Assembly: GCA_001896885.1 (NCBI GenBank)
Contig: MKRJ01000011.1
Span: 104,265 to 168,264 of the forward strand
Direction: 5' to 3'
Length of the DNA: 64,000 nt
DNA from: Rhizobiales bacterium 65-79
GTDB taxonomy: Bacteria; Pseudomonadota; Alphaproteobacteria; Rhizobiales; Rhizobiaceae
How positions within the stretch are numbered: the stretch's first letter is position 1; each line of letters begins with the position of its first letter. This document shows, in pieces, positions 7,769 to 16,238 of the stretch. Under the pieces are notes generated by a model. It was not told the origin of the DNA, did no database searches, and saw only the letters and a program-made list of their open reading frames with translations. Made by a program: the position numbers and the translations under genes.

Positions 7769-8974
7769 ATGGCCGAAGCATTCATCTGCGACTACATCCG
7801 CACGCCGATCGGTCGTTTCGGCGGCTCGCTGTCCGCCGTCCGCACGGACGATCTCGGCGCCGTGCCGCTCAAGGCGCTGATGAAGCGCAACAGAGGCGTC
7901 GACTGGGAAGCGGTGGACGATCTCCTCTATGGCTGCGCCAACCAGGCGGGCGAGGACAACCGCAACGTTGCCCGCATGGCGCTGCTTCTCGCCGGCCTGC
8001 CCAAGGAGGTGCCGGCCGCCACCATCAATCGTCTCTGCGGGTCGGGCATGGACGCGACGATCGCTGCGGCGCGTGCCATCAAGGCCGGCGAGGCGGAGAT
8101 CGTCATCGCCGGGGGCGTCGAATCCATGTCGCGCGCGCCCTTCGTCATGCCGAAGGCCGACACGGCCTTCTCGCGCAAGGCGGAAATCTACGACACCACG
8201 ATTGGCTGGCGTTTCGTCAATCCGCTGATGAAGAAGCAATACGGTGTCGATTCCATGCCGGAGACGGGCGAGAACGTGGCCGAACAGTTCCAGGTGAGCC
8301 GCAGGGACCAGGATGCCTTCGCCGCGCGCAGCCAGGGGAAGGCGGTGGCTGCCCAGGCCAATGGACGTCTGGCGAAGGAGATTGTCGCGGTGACGATCCC
8401 GCAACGCAAGGGCGATCCGATCGTGGTCGACAAGGACGAGCATCCGCGCGCCGGCACCACGCTTGAGGTGCTGGCGAAGCTGCCGACGCCCTTCCGCGAG
8501 GGCGGCACGGTGACGGCCGGCAACGCATCGGGCGTGAACGACGGCGCGGCAGCGCTGATCGTCGCTTCCGAAGCCGCAATAGAGAAATACGGTCTGACGC
8601 CGATCGCGCGGATCCTCGGCGGCGCCACGGCGGGCGTCGAGCCGCGCATCATGGGTTTCGGTCCCGCACCGGCGACGAAGAAGCTGTGCGAGCGTCTCGG
8701 GGTGCGGCCTTCCGATTTCGACGTGATCGAACTCAACGAGGCCTTCGCCTCGCAGGGCATCGCGGTGCTGCGCGATCTCGGCATTCCGGAGGACGCCGAG
8801 TTCGTCAACCCCAATGGCGGCGCCATCGCGCTCGGCCATCCGCTCGGCATGTCGGGTGCGCGCATCGCGGGAACGGCAGCGCTGGAACTGAAGGAACGGC
8901 AGGGGACGCTGGCGCTCGCGACCATGTGCATCGGCGTTGGCCAGGGCATCGCCGTGGCCCTCGAGAGGGTGTAA
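7769..8974 (+). CDS. pcaF: 3-oxoadipyl-CoA thiolase
   Basis: A 401-residue thiolase of the biosynthetic/degradative II group. The acyl-accepting Cys is in NRLCGSGMDA (about residue 91), GGAIALGHPLGMSGAR holds the catalytic His (about 357) and the second Cys is in MCIGVGQGIA (about 387). The N-terminus (CDYIRTPIGRFGGSLS) and position after pcaIJ point to PcaF, which cleaves 3-oxoadipyl-CoA to succinyl-CoA and acetyl-CoA. It could also cleave acetoacetyl-CoA derived from the carnitine cluster; the sequence cannot separate the two. Ends 12 bases before a convergent regulator gene. Confidence 0.92.
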   Translation: MAEAFICDYIRTPIGRFGGSLSAVRTDDLGAVPLKALMKRNRGVDWEAVDDLLYGCANQAGEDNRNVARMALLLAGLPKEVPAATINRLCGSGMDATIAAARAIKAGEAEIVIAGGVESMSRAPFVMPKADTAFSRKAEIYDTTIGWRFVNPLMKKQYGVDSMPETGENVAEQFQVSRRDQDAFAARSQGKAVAAQANGRLAKEIVAVTIPQRKGDPIVVDKDEHPRAGTTLEVLAKLPTPFREGGTVTAGNASGVNDGAAALIVASEAAIEKYGLTPIARILGGATAGVEPRIMGFGPAPATKKLCERLGVRPSDFDVIELNEAFASQGIAVLRDLGIPEDAEFVNPNGGAIALGHPLGMSGARIAGTAALELKERQGTLALATMCIGVGQGIAVALERV

Positions 8975-8986
8975 TTTCGCGATATC

Positions 8987-9961
8987 TCAGGCTCGCCGCA
9001 TCCGGACCGGCGCCTTGCCGAAGGCGCGGCTGAAAGCCCGGCTGAAGGCGGCGGCGGAGGAGAAGCCGGTGCGGGCGGCGATGTCCGCCATCGGCACCCG
9101 CGTGTCGAGCACCAGGCGGCGTGCCGCGCCGAGCCGCAGGCGCAGATAATAGGCGCCGGGTGTCTCGCCGATCGACCTGCGGAAGATCGTCTCCAGCGAA
9201 CGGGCCGTCACGCCGGCGCGCCGGGCGATCGCGGCCATGGTGAGCGGATGGTCGATATGTGCTTCCATCAGGCGGATCGCCTGCGCCAGGCGCGGATCGT
9301 AGCCGTCCAGCCGGCCGAGCGAGACCAGCGGCTGGGCGTCGGAGGATGAATGCGCCTGGTCGTAGATGAAGACGCTCGCGACATCGAGCGCCACGGCCAT
9401 TCCCAGCCGGCTGCGGATGAGATGTAGCATCAGGTCGAAGGTCGGCGAGGCGCCGCCGGTGGTGAAGGCCGGTCCGTCGATGACGTAGCGATCCGGGCGG
9501 ATGTCGCTTTCCGGGAAGGCGGCAGCGAAATCCTCGATGTCCTCCCAATGCGTCGTCGCCGCCCGGCCCTCCAGCAGGCCGGCGCGGGCGATCAGCCAGG
9601 CTCCGGCCTCGACGCCGCCATAGGCGCGCGCCGCCCGCGCCATGCGCCTGATCCGCGATAGAAGGGCAGGGGTCGCCTGTTCGCGATTGCCGAAGCCGGC
9701 GATGACCACGAAAACGTCCGTTCTTGCTGACGGATCGAGCGCACCCGAGACAGCTATCGGGATGCCGCAGCTGGTAAGCGGCGGCTCACCATCGGGCGAA
9801 ACGAGACTCCATTCGAAAACGGCGCCCCCGCTGATACGGTTGGCGGCGCGCAGCGGATCCACCGCCGAGGCGACGCACATGATCGACGCGCCCGACAGCA
9901 CGAGGAAGGTGACGCGCAGCGTGACGCGTTCCGGCGAGAAGATGGAGATTTCGTTTTTCAT
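8987..9961 (-). CDS. GlxA-family (DJ-1/PfpI + AraC) regulator, probably of carnitine genes
   Basis: A 324-residue regulator. Residues about 10-175 form a DJ-1/PfpI-like domain (VTFLVLSGASIMCVASAVDPLRAAN; VEAGAWLIARAGLLEGRAATTHWE) and the C-terminal 100 residues form an AraC HTH pair (LTMAAIARRAGVTARSLETIF and MADIAARTGFSSAAAFSRAF). This architecture is that of GbdR and CdhR, which sense glycine betaine and carnitine in Pseudomonas. Divergence from the dehydrocarnitine-cleavage gene by a 77-base gap supports a carnitine-responsive activator (inference). The ATG at 9961 fits the domain start better than the in-frame one at 10009; no strong SD is seen. Confidence 0.85.
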   Translation of the reverse strand: MKNEISIFSPERVTLRVTFLVLSGASIMCVASAVDPLRAANRISGGAVFEWSLVSPDGEPPLTSCGIPIAVSGALDPSARTDVFVVIAGFGNREQATPALLSRIRRMARAARAYGGVEAGAWLIARAGLLEGRAATTHWEDIEDFAAAFPESDIRPDRYVIDGPAFTTGGASPTFDLMLHLIRSRLGMAVALDVASVFIYDQAHSSSDAQPLVSLGRLDGYDPRLAQAIRLMEAHIDHPLTMAAIARRAGVTARSLETIFRRSIGETPGAYYLRLRLGAARRLVLDTRVPMADIAARTGFSSAAAFSRAFSRAFGKAPVRMRRA

Positions 9962-10038
9962 CAATGAAGATGCGTAATTCGCAAAACACCTTGGCACAAG
10001 GGAGGCCATGATCGAAACGCCATTTTAGGAGGAATCCG

Positions 10039-10962
10039 ATGCCGCTCGCCATGAACCGTGAGGTGTTCATCACCTGTGCCGTCACCGGGTCGGGCGGGAC
10101 GCAGGACCGCAGCCCGCACGTGCCGCGCTCGCCCAAGCAGATCGCGGAGAGCGCAATCGCGGCAGCCAAGGCCGGCGCGGCGGTCGTCCACTGCCACGTG
10201 CGCGATCCAGAGACCGGCAAGCCGCGCCGCGACGTTTCGCTCTATCGCGAAGTGACGGAGCGCATCCGCGCGGCGGATGTCGATGTGGTGCTCAACCTCA
10301 CGGCCGGCATGGGCGGCGACATGGTGTTCGGACCGGCTGAAACCCCGCTGCCGCTTCAAAAGGCCGGAACCGACATGGCCGGGGCTTCCGAGCGCGTCGA
10401 GCATGTGCGCCAGTGCCTGCCGGAAATCTGCACGCTCGATTGCGGCACGATGAACTTCGCCGAGGCCGACTATGTGATGACCAACACGCCCGGCATGCTG
10501 CGCGCCATGGGCTCCATGATGACCGAACTCGGCGTCAAGCCGGAGATCGAAGCCTTCGATACCGGGCATCTTTGGTTCGCCAGGCAGCTTGTCGAGGAGA
10601 AAGTGTTGAAGCCGGACGCGCTGGTGCAGCTTTGCATGGGCGTGCCGTGGGGTGCGCCGGACGACCTCAACACCTTTATGGCGATGGTCAACAACGTGCC
10701 GAAGGATTGGACCTTCTCGGCCTTCTCGCTCGGCCGCAACCAGATGGCCTATGTCGCGGCGGCTGTGCTCGCCGGCGGTAATGTGCGCGTCGGGCTGGAG
10801 GACAATCTCTGGCTCGACAAGGGCGTTCTGGCCACCAACGCGCAGCTCGTCGAGCGTGCCGTGACGATCATCGAGAATCTCGGTGCGCGGGTCATCGGGC
10901 CGGAGGAGGTGCGCAGGAAGCTCGGCCTCACCAAGCGTGCGCCGCTGGCGAAGGCTGCATAG
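10039..10962 (+). CDS. BKACE-family enzyme, probable 3-dehydrocarnitine cleavage enzyme
   Basis: A 307-residue beta-keto acid cleavage enzyme (DUF849). Features seen: [10 protein letters not shown] at the N-terminus, the zinc-binding [10 protein letters not shown] (His-x-His, about residues 51-53), NLTAGMGGD, and [19 protein letters not shown]. The family condenses a beta-keto acid with acetyl-CoA to give acetoacetate plus a new CoA ester; the carnitine-specific members yield betainyl-CoA from 3-dehydrocarnitine. Position directly before the carnitine dehydrogenase gives that assignment. A strong AGGAGGAA ribosome site precedes the ATG. First gene of a six-gene array that runs to 17183. Confidence 0.85.
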   Translation: MPLAMNREVFITCAVTGSGGTQDRSPHVPRSPKQIAESAIAAAKAGAAVVHCHVRDPETGKPRRDVSLYREVTERIRAADVDVVLNLTAGMGGDMVFGPAETPLPLQKAGTDMAGASERVEHVRQCLPEICTLDCGTMNFAEADYVMTNTPGMLRAMGSMMTELGVKPEIEAFDTGHLWFARQLVEEKVLKPDALVQLCMGVPWGAPDDLNTFMAMVNNVPKDWTFSAFSLGRNQMAYVAAAVLAGGNVRVGLEDNLWLDKGVLATNAQLVERAVTIIENLGARVIGPEEVRRKLGLTKRAPLAKAA

Positions 10963-10971
10963 GAGATTCAC

Positions 10972-12042
10972 ATGGCCATCAAGAAGGCAGCCTGCATCGG
11001 CGGCGGCGTCATCGGCGCGGGATGGGTGGCACGGCTCGTCCTGAACGGCGTCGATGTCTCGATCTTCGATCCCGATCCGGAGGCATCCCGCAAGGTCGGC
11101 GAGGTGATGAAGAACGCCCGCCGCGCCTACAAGGCGATGGCGACCGGGGGCCTGCCGAAGGAAGGCAGGATCACCTACGCGAAGACGATCGCAGAGGCGG
11201 TCGCGGGCGCCGATTTCATCCAGGAAAGCGTGCCGGAACGGCTCGACCTGAAGCACAAGGTGCTGGCCGAGATCGACGCCCACGCCGCGCCGGATGCGTT
11301 GGTCGGGTCGTCCACCTCCGGCATCCTGCCGTCAGACATGCAGACGGTGATGAAGCATGGCGACCGGCTGGTCGTCGCGCACCCCTATAACCCCGTCTAT
11401 CTCCTGCCTCTGGTCGAGATCGTCGGCGGCAAGGCCACGTCGAAGGCCGCGATCGAGAAGGCGAAGGCGCTTTACGCCTCGATCGGCATGAAGCCCGTCG
11501 TCATCCGAAAGGAGATCGAGGCTTTCGTTGGGGACCGCCTGCTCGAAGCCGCGTGGCGTGAATCGCTGTGGCTCATCAAGGACGGCATCTGCACCGTCGA
11601 GGAACTCGACGATATCATGCGCTATTCCTTCGGGCTCAGATGGGCGCAGATGGGCATGTTCCAGGTCTATCGCGTCGCCGGAGGCGAGGCTGGCATGCGC
11701 CACTTCATGGCGCAGTTCGGGCCGTGCCTGACATGGCCGTGGACGAAGCTCATGGACGTGCCGGAATTCAACGACGAACTGGTCGATTTGATCGCGACGC
11801 AGTCCGATGACCAGTCCGGAAAATGGTCGATCCGGGAACTGGAAAAGATCCGCGACGAGAACCTCGTCGCCATCATGGAGGCACTGTCCAGGACCAACAA
11901 GGGCAGGGGCTGGGGCGCCGGCGAGCTGCACAAGGAGTACGTGAAGAGGCTCGGCAAGGCGGCGGCGAAGAAGCCGGTCTCGATGGCGGCGGCGAGGGCG
12001 AAGGCCGAGAAGCCGAGGAAGAAGAAGGCGAGGAAAGCCTGA
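10972..12042 (+). CDS. lcdH: L-carnitine 3-dehydrogenase with lysine-rich C-terminal tail
   Basis: A 356-residue NAD-dependent 3-hydroxyacyl-CoA-dehydrogenase-fold enzyme (L-carnitine to 3-dehydrocarnitine). The Rossmann motif is IGGGVIGAGW at residues 9-18. The family catalytic His lies in VVAHPYNPVYLLPLVE (about 140), and the C-terminal dimer domain includes FVGDRLLEAAWRE and YSFGLRWAQMG. The last 25 or so residues form an Ala/Lys/Arg tail (AEKPRKKKARKA). In many alphaproteobacteria this enzyme is instead fused to a hotdog thioesterase that releases betaine from betainyl-CoA. That domain is absent here and no separate thioesterase is present in the operon. Confidence 0.88.
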   Translation: MAIKKAACIGGGVIGAGWVARLVLNGVDVSIFDPDPEASRKVGEVMKNARRAYKAMATGGLPKEGRITYAKTIAEAVAGADFIQESVPERLDLKHKVLAEIDAHAAPDALVGSSTSGILPSDMQTVMKHGDRLVVAHPYNPVYLLPLVEIVGGKATSKAAIEKAKALYASIGMKPVVIRKEIEAFVGDRLLEAAWRESLWLIKDGICTVEELDDIMRYSFGLRWAQMGMFQVYRVAGGEAGMRHFMAQFGPCLTWPWTKLMDVPEFNDELVDLIATQSDDQSGKWSIRELEKIRDENLVAIMEALSRTNKGRGWGAGELHKEYVKRLGKAAAKKPVSMAAARAKAEKPRKKKARKA

Positions 12043-12069
12043 TGCACCATCAACCTTACAGGTGAGGCA

Positions 12070-13233
12070 ATGAACTTCGGCCTTTCTGAAGAACAGCGCG
12101 CCATCGTCGACACAACCCGCGCCTTCGTCGAGAACGAGCTTTATCCGCACGAGCGGGAGGTCGAGAGGACGGGTCATCTTAAGCCCGAACTCATCAAGGA
12201 GCTGCAGGCCAAGGCGATTGCCGCGGGGCTCTATGCCGCCAACATGCCGGCCGAGGTCGGCGGGGCCGGGCTCGATACGCTGACATGGCTGCTCTACGAA
12301 AAGGAGCTCGGCCGCGCCAATTACGCGCTCCACTGGACTTGCGTCGCTCGGCCCTCGAACATCCTGCTTGCCGGCACCGACGAGCAGAAGGAAAAATACC
12401 TCTATCCCTGCATCCGCGGCGAGAAATGGGACTGCCTCGCCATGACCGAACCCGGCGCCGGCTCCGATCTGCGCGGCATGAAGGCGACGGCCGTGCAGGA
12501 CGGAACGGACTGGGTGCTGAACGGCACCAAGCATTTCATCAGCCATGCCGACCTCGCCGATTTCGCCATCGTCTTCATGGCGTCCGGCGAAGAAGAAACC
12601 CCGCGCGGCAAGCGCAAGAAGATCACCGCCTTCTTCGTCGACAAGGGCACGCCGGGCTTCACCGTGCGCGAGGGCTACCGCAACGTCTCGCATCGCGGCT
12701 ATACCAACTCGATCCTCGAATTCGACGATTGCCGGCTGCCGGCGAGCCAGGTGCTGGGCGAGGTGCATCGCGGCTTCGAGGTCGCCAATTCCTGGCTCGG
12801 CGCGACAAGGCTGCAGGTGGCGGCGACCTGCCTCGGGCGGGCGGAGCGCGCGCTTGGCCATGCGATCGGCTACGCCGCTGAGCGCCAGCAATTCGGCCAG
12901 GCGATCGGCAAGTTCCAGGGCGTCTCCTTCAAGCTCGCCGACATGGCGACCGAACTGAAGGCGGCGGAACTGATGGTGCTGGAGGCCGGCTGGAAATACG
13001 ATGCCGGCGCGGTGACCGATCAGGACATGGCCATGGCGAAACTCAAGGCCACCGAGATGCTCGCCTTCGTCGCTGACGAGGCGATCCAGATCCATGGCGG
13101 CATGGGGCTGATGGATGATTTGCCGCTGGAGCGCATCTGGCGCGACGCTCGCGTCGAGCGCATCTGGGAGGGCACGAGCGAAATCCAGCGGCATATCATC
13201 AGCCGGGCGCTTCTGAGGGCGGTCGGAGGATGA
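12070..13233 (+). CDS. Acyl-CoA dehydrogenase, probable gamma-butyrobetainyl-CoA/crotonobetainyl-CoA step
   Basis: A 387-residue FAD-dependent acyl-CoA dehydrogenase of full length. The N-terminal helical domain begins FGLSEEQRAIVDTTRAF; the middle domain has MTEPGAGSDLRGMKA; the C-terminal domain has QQFGQAIGKFQGV, IHGGMGLMDDLPLER and RIWEGTSEIQ. The enzyme would oxidise a CoA ester to the 2-enoyl ester and pass electrons to ETF. Since the next catalytic gene is CaiD-like, gamma-butyrobetainyl-CoA is the likely substrate, by context only. Its stop overlaps the start of the CoA ligase gene by four bases. Confidence 0.85.
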   Translation: MNFGLSEEQRAIVDTTRAFVENELYPHEREVERTGHLKPELIKELQAKAIAAGLYAANMPAEVGGAGLDTLTWLLYEKELGRANYALHWTCVARPSNILLAGTDEQKEKYLYPCIRGEKWDCLAMTEPGAGSDLRGMKATAVQDGTDWVLNGTKHFISHADLADFAIVFMASGEEETPRGKRKKITAFFVDKGTPGFTVREGYRNVSHRGYTNSILEFDDCRLPASQVLGEVHRGFEVANSWLGATRLQVAATCLGRAERALGHAIGYAAERQQFGQAIGKFQGVSFKLADMATELKAAELMVLEAGWKYDAGAVTDQDMAMAKLKATEMLAFVADEAIQIHGGMGLMDDLPLERIWRDARVERIWEGTSEIQRHIISRALLRAVGG

Positions 13234-15446
13234 GCGGTCGCCTCGGTCGCCTGCTGCGCCCGAAATCCATCGCCGTCGTCGGTGGCGGGGCGTTCGCGAC
13301 GAATGTCGTCGAGCAATGTCTGAAGATGGGATATGCCGGCGATCTGTGGCCGGTGCATCCGACAAAGAACGAGATCGCCGGCGTCAGGGCCTACCGCTCG
13401 GTCGGGGAACTGCCCTATGCGCCGGATGCCTCGTTCATCGGGGTTAACCGCCGCCTCACCCCGGAAATAGTGGCTTCGTTACGGAAGCGGAACGCCGGGG
13501 GCGCCGTCTGTTTCGCTGCCGGATTCCTGGAGACGAAGGGGGACGACGCCGAAGGCGCTGCGCTGCAAACGGCCCTGGTGGAGGCGGCGGGCGAGATGCC
13601 GATCATCGGGCCGAACTGCTACGGCCTCATCAACTATGCCGACGGCGCACTGCTCTGGCCCGACCAGCATGGAGGGCGGCGGCTGGAGCCCGGCCAGCGT
13701 GGCGTCGCAATCATCACCCAGTCCTCCAACATCGCCTGCAATCTCACCATGCAGAGGCGGGGCCTGCCGATCGCCTATCTGATGACGGCCGGCAACCAGG
13801 CGCAGACGGGCCTGTCGGAAATGGCGCTCGGCCTCATTGAGGACGCTCGGGTCTCGGCGTTAGGTCTGCATATCGAGGGCTTCGATTCCGTCGCCGGCTT
13901 CGAGCGCCTGGCGGCGCGGGCGCGTGAATTGAGGAAGCCGATCGTGGCCATGAAGGCCGGCCGCTCCGAGCAGGCGCGCGCCGCGACCGTCTCGCACACC
14001 GCTTCGCTCGCCGGATCGGACGCGTCGTCGGGAGCGTTCCTGAAGCGGCTCGGCATCGCGCGCGTCGACACGATCCCGTCCTTCCTGGAGGCGCTGAAGC
14101 TGCTGCACGTCACCGGCCCGTTAGCCGGCTATACGCTTTCATCCATGAGCTGCTCAGGCGGCGAGGCTTCGGTGATGGCCGACAGCGCCGAGGGGCGGCG
14201 AGCCCGTTTTCCAGCGCTCAGCGCCGAACACCGGGCGCGTATCAAGGAAACGCTCGGACCGCTTGTCGCGGTCGCCAATCCGCTCGACTACAATACCTTC
14301 ATCTGGAACAACGAACCGGCGCTGACGGCGACCTTCTCGGCCTTCGTGTCCGGCGGTCTCGACCTCAACATGCTCGTGCTGGATTTTCCCCGGTCCGATC
14401 GATGCTCGGACAAGGACTGGTGGCCGACGGTGCGCGCTTTCGAGGCGGCATTGAAGGCGAACGGGGCCAAAGGGGCGATCGTGGCGTCCATGGGCGAGAA
14501 CATGCCGGAGGAATATGCGGCCGATCTGATCGCGCGGGGCATCGTGCCGTTCATGGGGATCGCCGAGGCAATGGACGCGGCGGAGGCGGCGGCGTTTGTC
14601 GGGGAGCGGTGGCAACGCCCGTGCTCGCCCCCCATTGGGGGGAGAGGTGGTCCGGCGAAGCCGGGCCGGAGAGGGGGGGCTTGTGATACCCTGCCGAACT
14701 TCCCCCTCTCCGCCGCGCTGCGCGCGGCACCTCTCCCCCCGATGGGGGGCGAGGACAGGCGCGAGCCTTCCGAAGCCGAGGCCAAGTCCTTGCTGGCCGC
14801 ATATGGCCTCCCTGTTCCGCCGGGAAGAAAGGTCTCGACGCCGGACGAGGCGGCCGGCGTTGCAAGCGAACTCGGCTTCCCGGTCGCCCTGAAGGCACTC
14901 GGCGTGGCGCATAAGTCCGAACATGGGGCGGTGCGCCTCGATCTGGCGAGCGCTGCCGAGGTCGAAGTGGCGGCGCGCGATCTCCTGCCGCTCGGCTCCG
15001 GCCTCTACGTCGAGGCAATGGTGGCAGGCGGTGTCGCTGAACTGATCGTCGGGCTCACGCGCGATCCGTTGTTCGGTCCGGTGATGACACTCGGCTCCGG
15101 CGGCGTGCTGGTCGAACTCCTGCAGGATTCGGTCACCCTGCTTCTGCCTGCCGGCCGCGAGGAAATCGAGGCCGCCCTGCGGGGACTGAAACTCTTTCCG
15201 CTGCTCGACGGCTATCGCGGACGGCCGAAGGCCGACCTCGAGGCCGCCATCGACGCCATCCTGGGCATCGCCTCCTTCGCGCTGGAAAATGCCGAGGCGA
15301 TCGTAGAACTCGACATCAACCCGCTCATCGTTTGCCGGCAAGGGAAGGGCGCGTGGATCGCCGACGCCTTGCTGGTTTGCAGCGGGTTTCCCTCCCCCTT
15401 CGCCCGCTTCGCGGGCATCTCCCCCTCAAGAGGGGAGGAAAAGTAG
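13230..15446 (+). CDS. ADP-forming-type acyl-CoA synthetase with in-frame repeat insertion
   Basis: A 738-residue protein of the NDP-forming acetate/acyl-CoA ligase family. It has a CoA-binding domain (about 1-130, LLRPKSIAVVGGGAFATNVV), two succinyl-CoA-ligase-like domains (about 145-460, including VSHTASLAGSDASSG), and an ATP-grasp domain (about 510-725, AEAKSLLAAYGLPVPPG, ALGVAHKSEHGAVRL, ELDINPLIV). About 44 residues (roughly 465-508) between the ligase and ATP-grasp parts are encoded by a palindromic repeat and are rich in Pro, Gly and Arg; without them the length is normal for the family. The last 18 residues also come from a repeat. By position it should activate gamma-butyrobetaine or carnitine with CoA. 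The reading frame is intact throughout. Confidence 0.85.
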   Translation: MSGRLGRLLRPKSIAVVGGGAFATNVVEQCLKMGYAGDLWPVHPTKNEIAGVRAYRSVGELPYAPDASFIGVNRRLTPEIVASLRKRNAGGAVCFAAGFLETKGDDAEGAALQTALVEAAGEMPIIGPNCYGLINYADGALLWPDQHGGRRLEPGQRGVAIITQSSNIACNLTMQRRGLPIAYLMTAGNQAQTGLSEMALGLIEDARVSALGLHIEGFDSVAGFERLAARARELRKPIVAMKAGRSEQARAATVSHTASLAGSDASSGAFLKRLGIARVDTIPSFLEALKLLHVTGPLAGYTLSSMSCSGGEASVMADSAEGRRARFPALSAEHRARIKETLGPLVAVANPLDYNTFIWNNEPALTATFSAFVSGGLDLNMLVLDFPRSDRCSDKDWWPTVRAFEAALKANGAKGAIVASMGENMPEEYAADLIARGIVPFMGIAEAMDAAEAAAFVGERWQRPCSPPIGGRGGPAKPGRRGGACDTLPNFPLSAALRAAPLPPMGGEDRREPSEAEAKSLLAAYGLPVPPGRKVSTPDEAAGVASELGFPVALKALGVAHKSEHGAVRLDLASAAEVEVAARDLLPLGSGLYVEAMVAGGVAELIVGLTRDPLFGPVMTLGSGGVLVELLQDSVTLLLPAGREEIEAALRGLKLFPLLDGYRGRPKADLEAAIDAILGIASFALENAEAIVELDINPLIVCRQGKGAWIADALLVCSGFPSPFARFAGISPSRGEEK
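14623..14754. repeat. RIME-like palindrome inserted in frame in the CoA ligase gene, family C
   Basis: A 132-base element with terminal inverted arms 14623-14649 and 14728-14754 that match at 25 of 27 positions. Between them are further GC-rich hairpins (CGGCGAAGCCGGGCCGG; CGCGCTGCGCGCG). The length is 44 codons exactly, with no stop in the used frame. It falls in the linker before the ATP-grasp domain. Confidence 0.85.
15386..15445. repeat. Repeat fragment forming the 3' end of the CoA ligase gene
   Basis: Arms TTTCCCTCCCC and GGGGAGGAAA flank a CGCCCGCTTCGCGGGC hairpin; this arm type resembles the repeat at 40711-40870. It encodes the last residues of the ligase (PSPFARFAGISPSRGEEK) and the stop lies at its edge, so the native C-terminus has probably been replaced or extended. 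The next gene starts 9 bases later. Confidence 0.7.
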
Positions 15447-15455
15447 GAACCGGCT

Positions 15456-16238
15456 ATGCCTGAAATCATCACCACGCGCCGCGAGGGTACCGTCCTCGAA
15501 GTCACGCTCGACCGGCCGAAGGCGAACGCCATCGATCTCGCCACCTCGCGGCTGATGGGGGAGACCTTCCGAGCCTTCCGCGACGATCCGGAACTGCGCG
15601 TGGCGATCGTCCGGACGGCGGGCGAGAAGTTCTTCTCCGCCGGCTGGGATCTGAAGGCCGCAGCCGCCGGCGACGCGGTCGACGGGGACTACGGCGTCGG
15701 CGGCTTCGGGGGCCTGCAGGAACTGCGCGACATGAACAAGCCGGTGATCGCCTGCGTCAACGGCATGGCGGTCGGCGGCGGCTTCGAACTGGCGCTTTCC
15801 TGCGACCTCATCTATGCGGCCGAGCATTCCCGCTTCGCGCTGCCGGAAATCCGCGCCGGCACGCTCGCCGACGCCGCGACCGTCAAGCTGCCGAAGCGCA
15901 TTCCTTATCATGTCGCCATGGATCTTCTTCTGACCGGCCGCTGGATGGACGCCGCCGAGGCGCAGCGCTGGGGGCTGGTCAATGAAGTGCTGCCGGGCGA
16001 GAAGCTTGAAGAACGCGTGTGGGAGATCGCGCGGCTGCTCGCCGGCGGCCCGCCGCTCGTCTTCGCAGCGATCAAGGAAGTCGCGCGCGAGGCCGAGGCC
16101 ATGACCTTCCAGGACGCCATGAACCGGATCACCAAGCGAAAGTTCCGCACGGTCGACGAACTCTACGCGTCGGAGGACAACATGGAAGGCTTCCGTGCCT
16201 TCGCCGAAAAGCGCGATCCGGTATGGAAGGGAAGGTAG
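15456..16238 (+). CDS. caiD: Crotonobetainyl-CoA hydratase (carnitinyl-CoA dehydratase)
   Basis: A 260-residue crotonase-fold enzyme that hydrates crotonobetainyl-CoA to L-carnitinyl-CoA. It follows E. coli CaiD closely by eye: VTLDRPKANAIDLATS, FFSAGWDLKAAA, VNGMAVGGGFELALSCDLI (oxyanion hole) and the shared C-terminus FAEKRDPVWKGR. Where CaiD has a PDSGG turn after the PE-I/K catalytic segment, this protein reads ALPEIRAGTLADAATVKLP, so the glycines of that turn are replaced; activity is probably kept but this is worth noting. In the operon it links the dehydrogenase and ligase to carnitine. Confidence 0.88.
   Translation: MPEIITTRREGTVLEVTLDRPKANAIDLATSRLMGETFRAFRDDPELRVAIVRTAGEKFFSAGWDLKAAAAGDAVDGDYGVGGFGGLQELRDMNKPVIACVNGMAVGGGFELALSCDLIYAAEHSRFALPEIRAGTLADAATVKLPKRIPYHVAMDLLLTGRWMDAAEAQRWGLVNEVLPGEKLEERVWEIARLLAGGPPLVFAAIKEVAREAEAMTFQDAMNRITKRKFRTVDELYASEDNMEGFRAFAEKRDPVWKGR

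Noticed and set aside
9990-10010. TGGCAC followed at sigma-54 spacing by GC, upstream of the BKACE gene
   Set aside because: The -24 half fits, but the -12 half reads AGGC rather than TTGC, and the regulator is AraC-type, not a sigma-54 activator. Not listed as a promoter.
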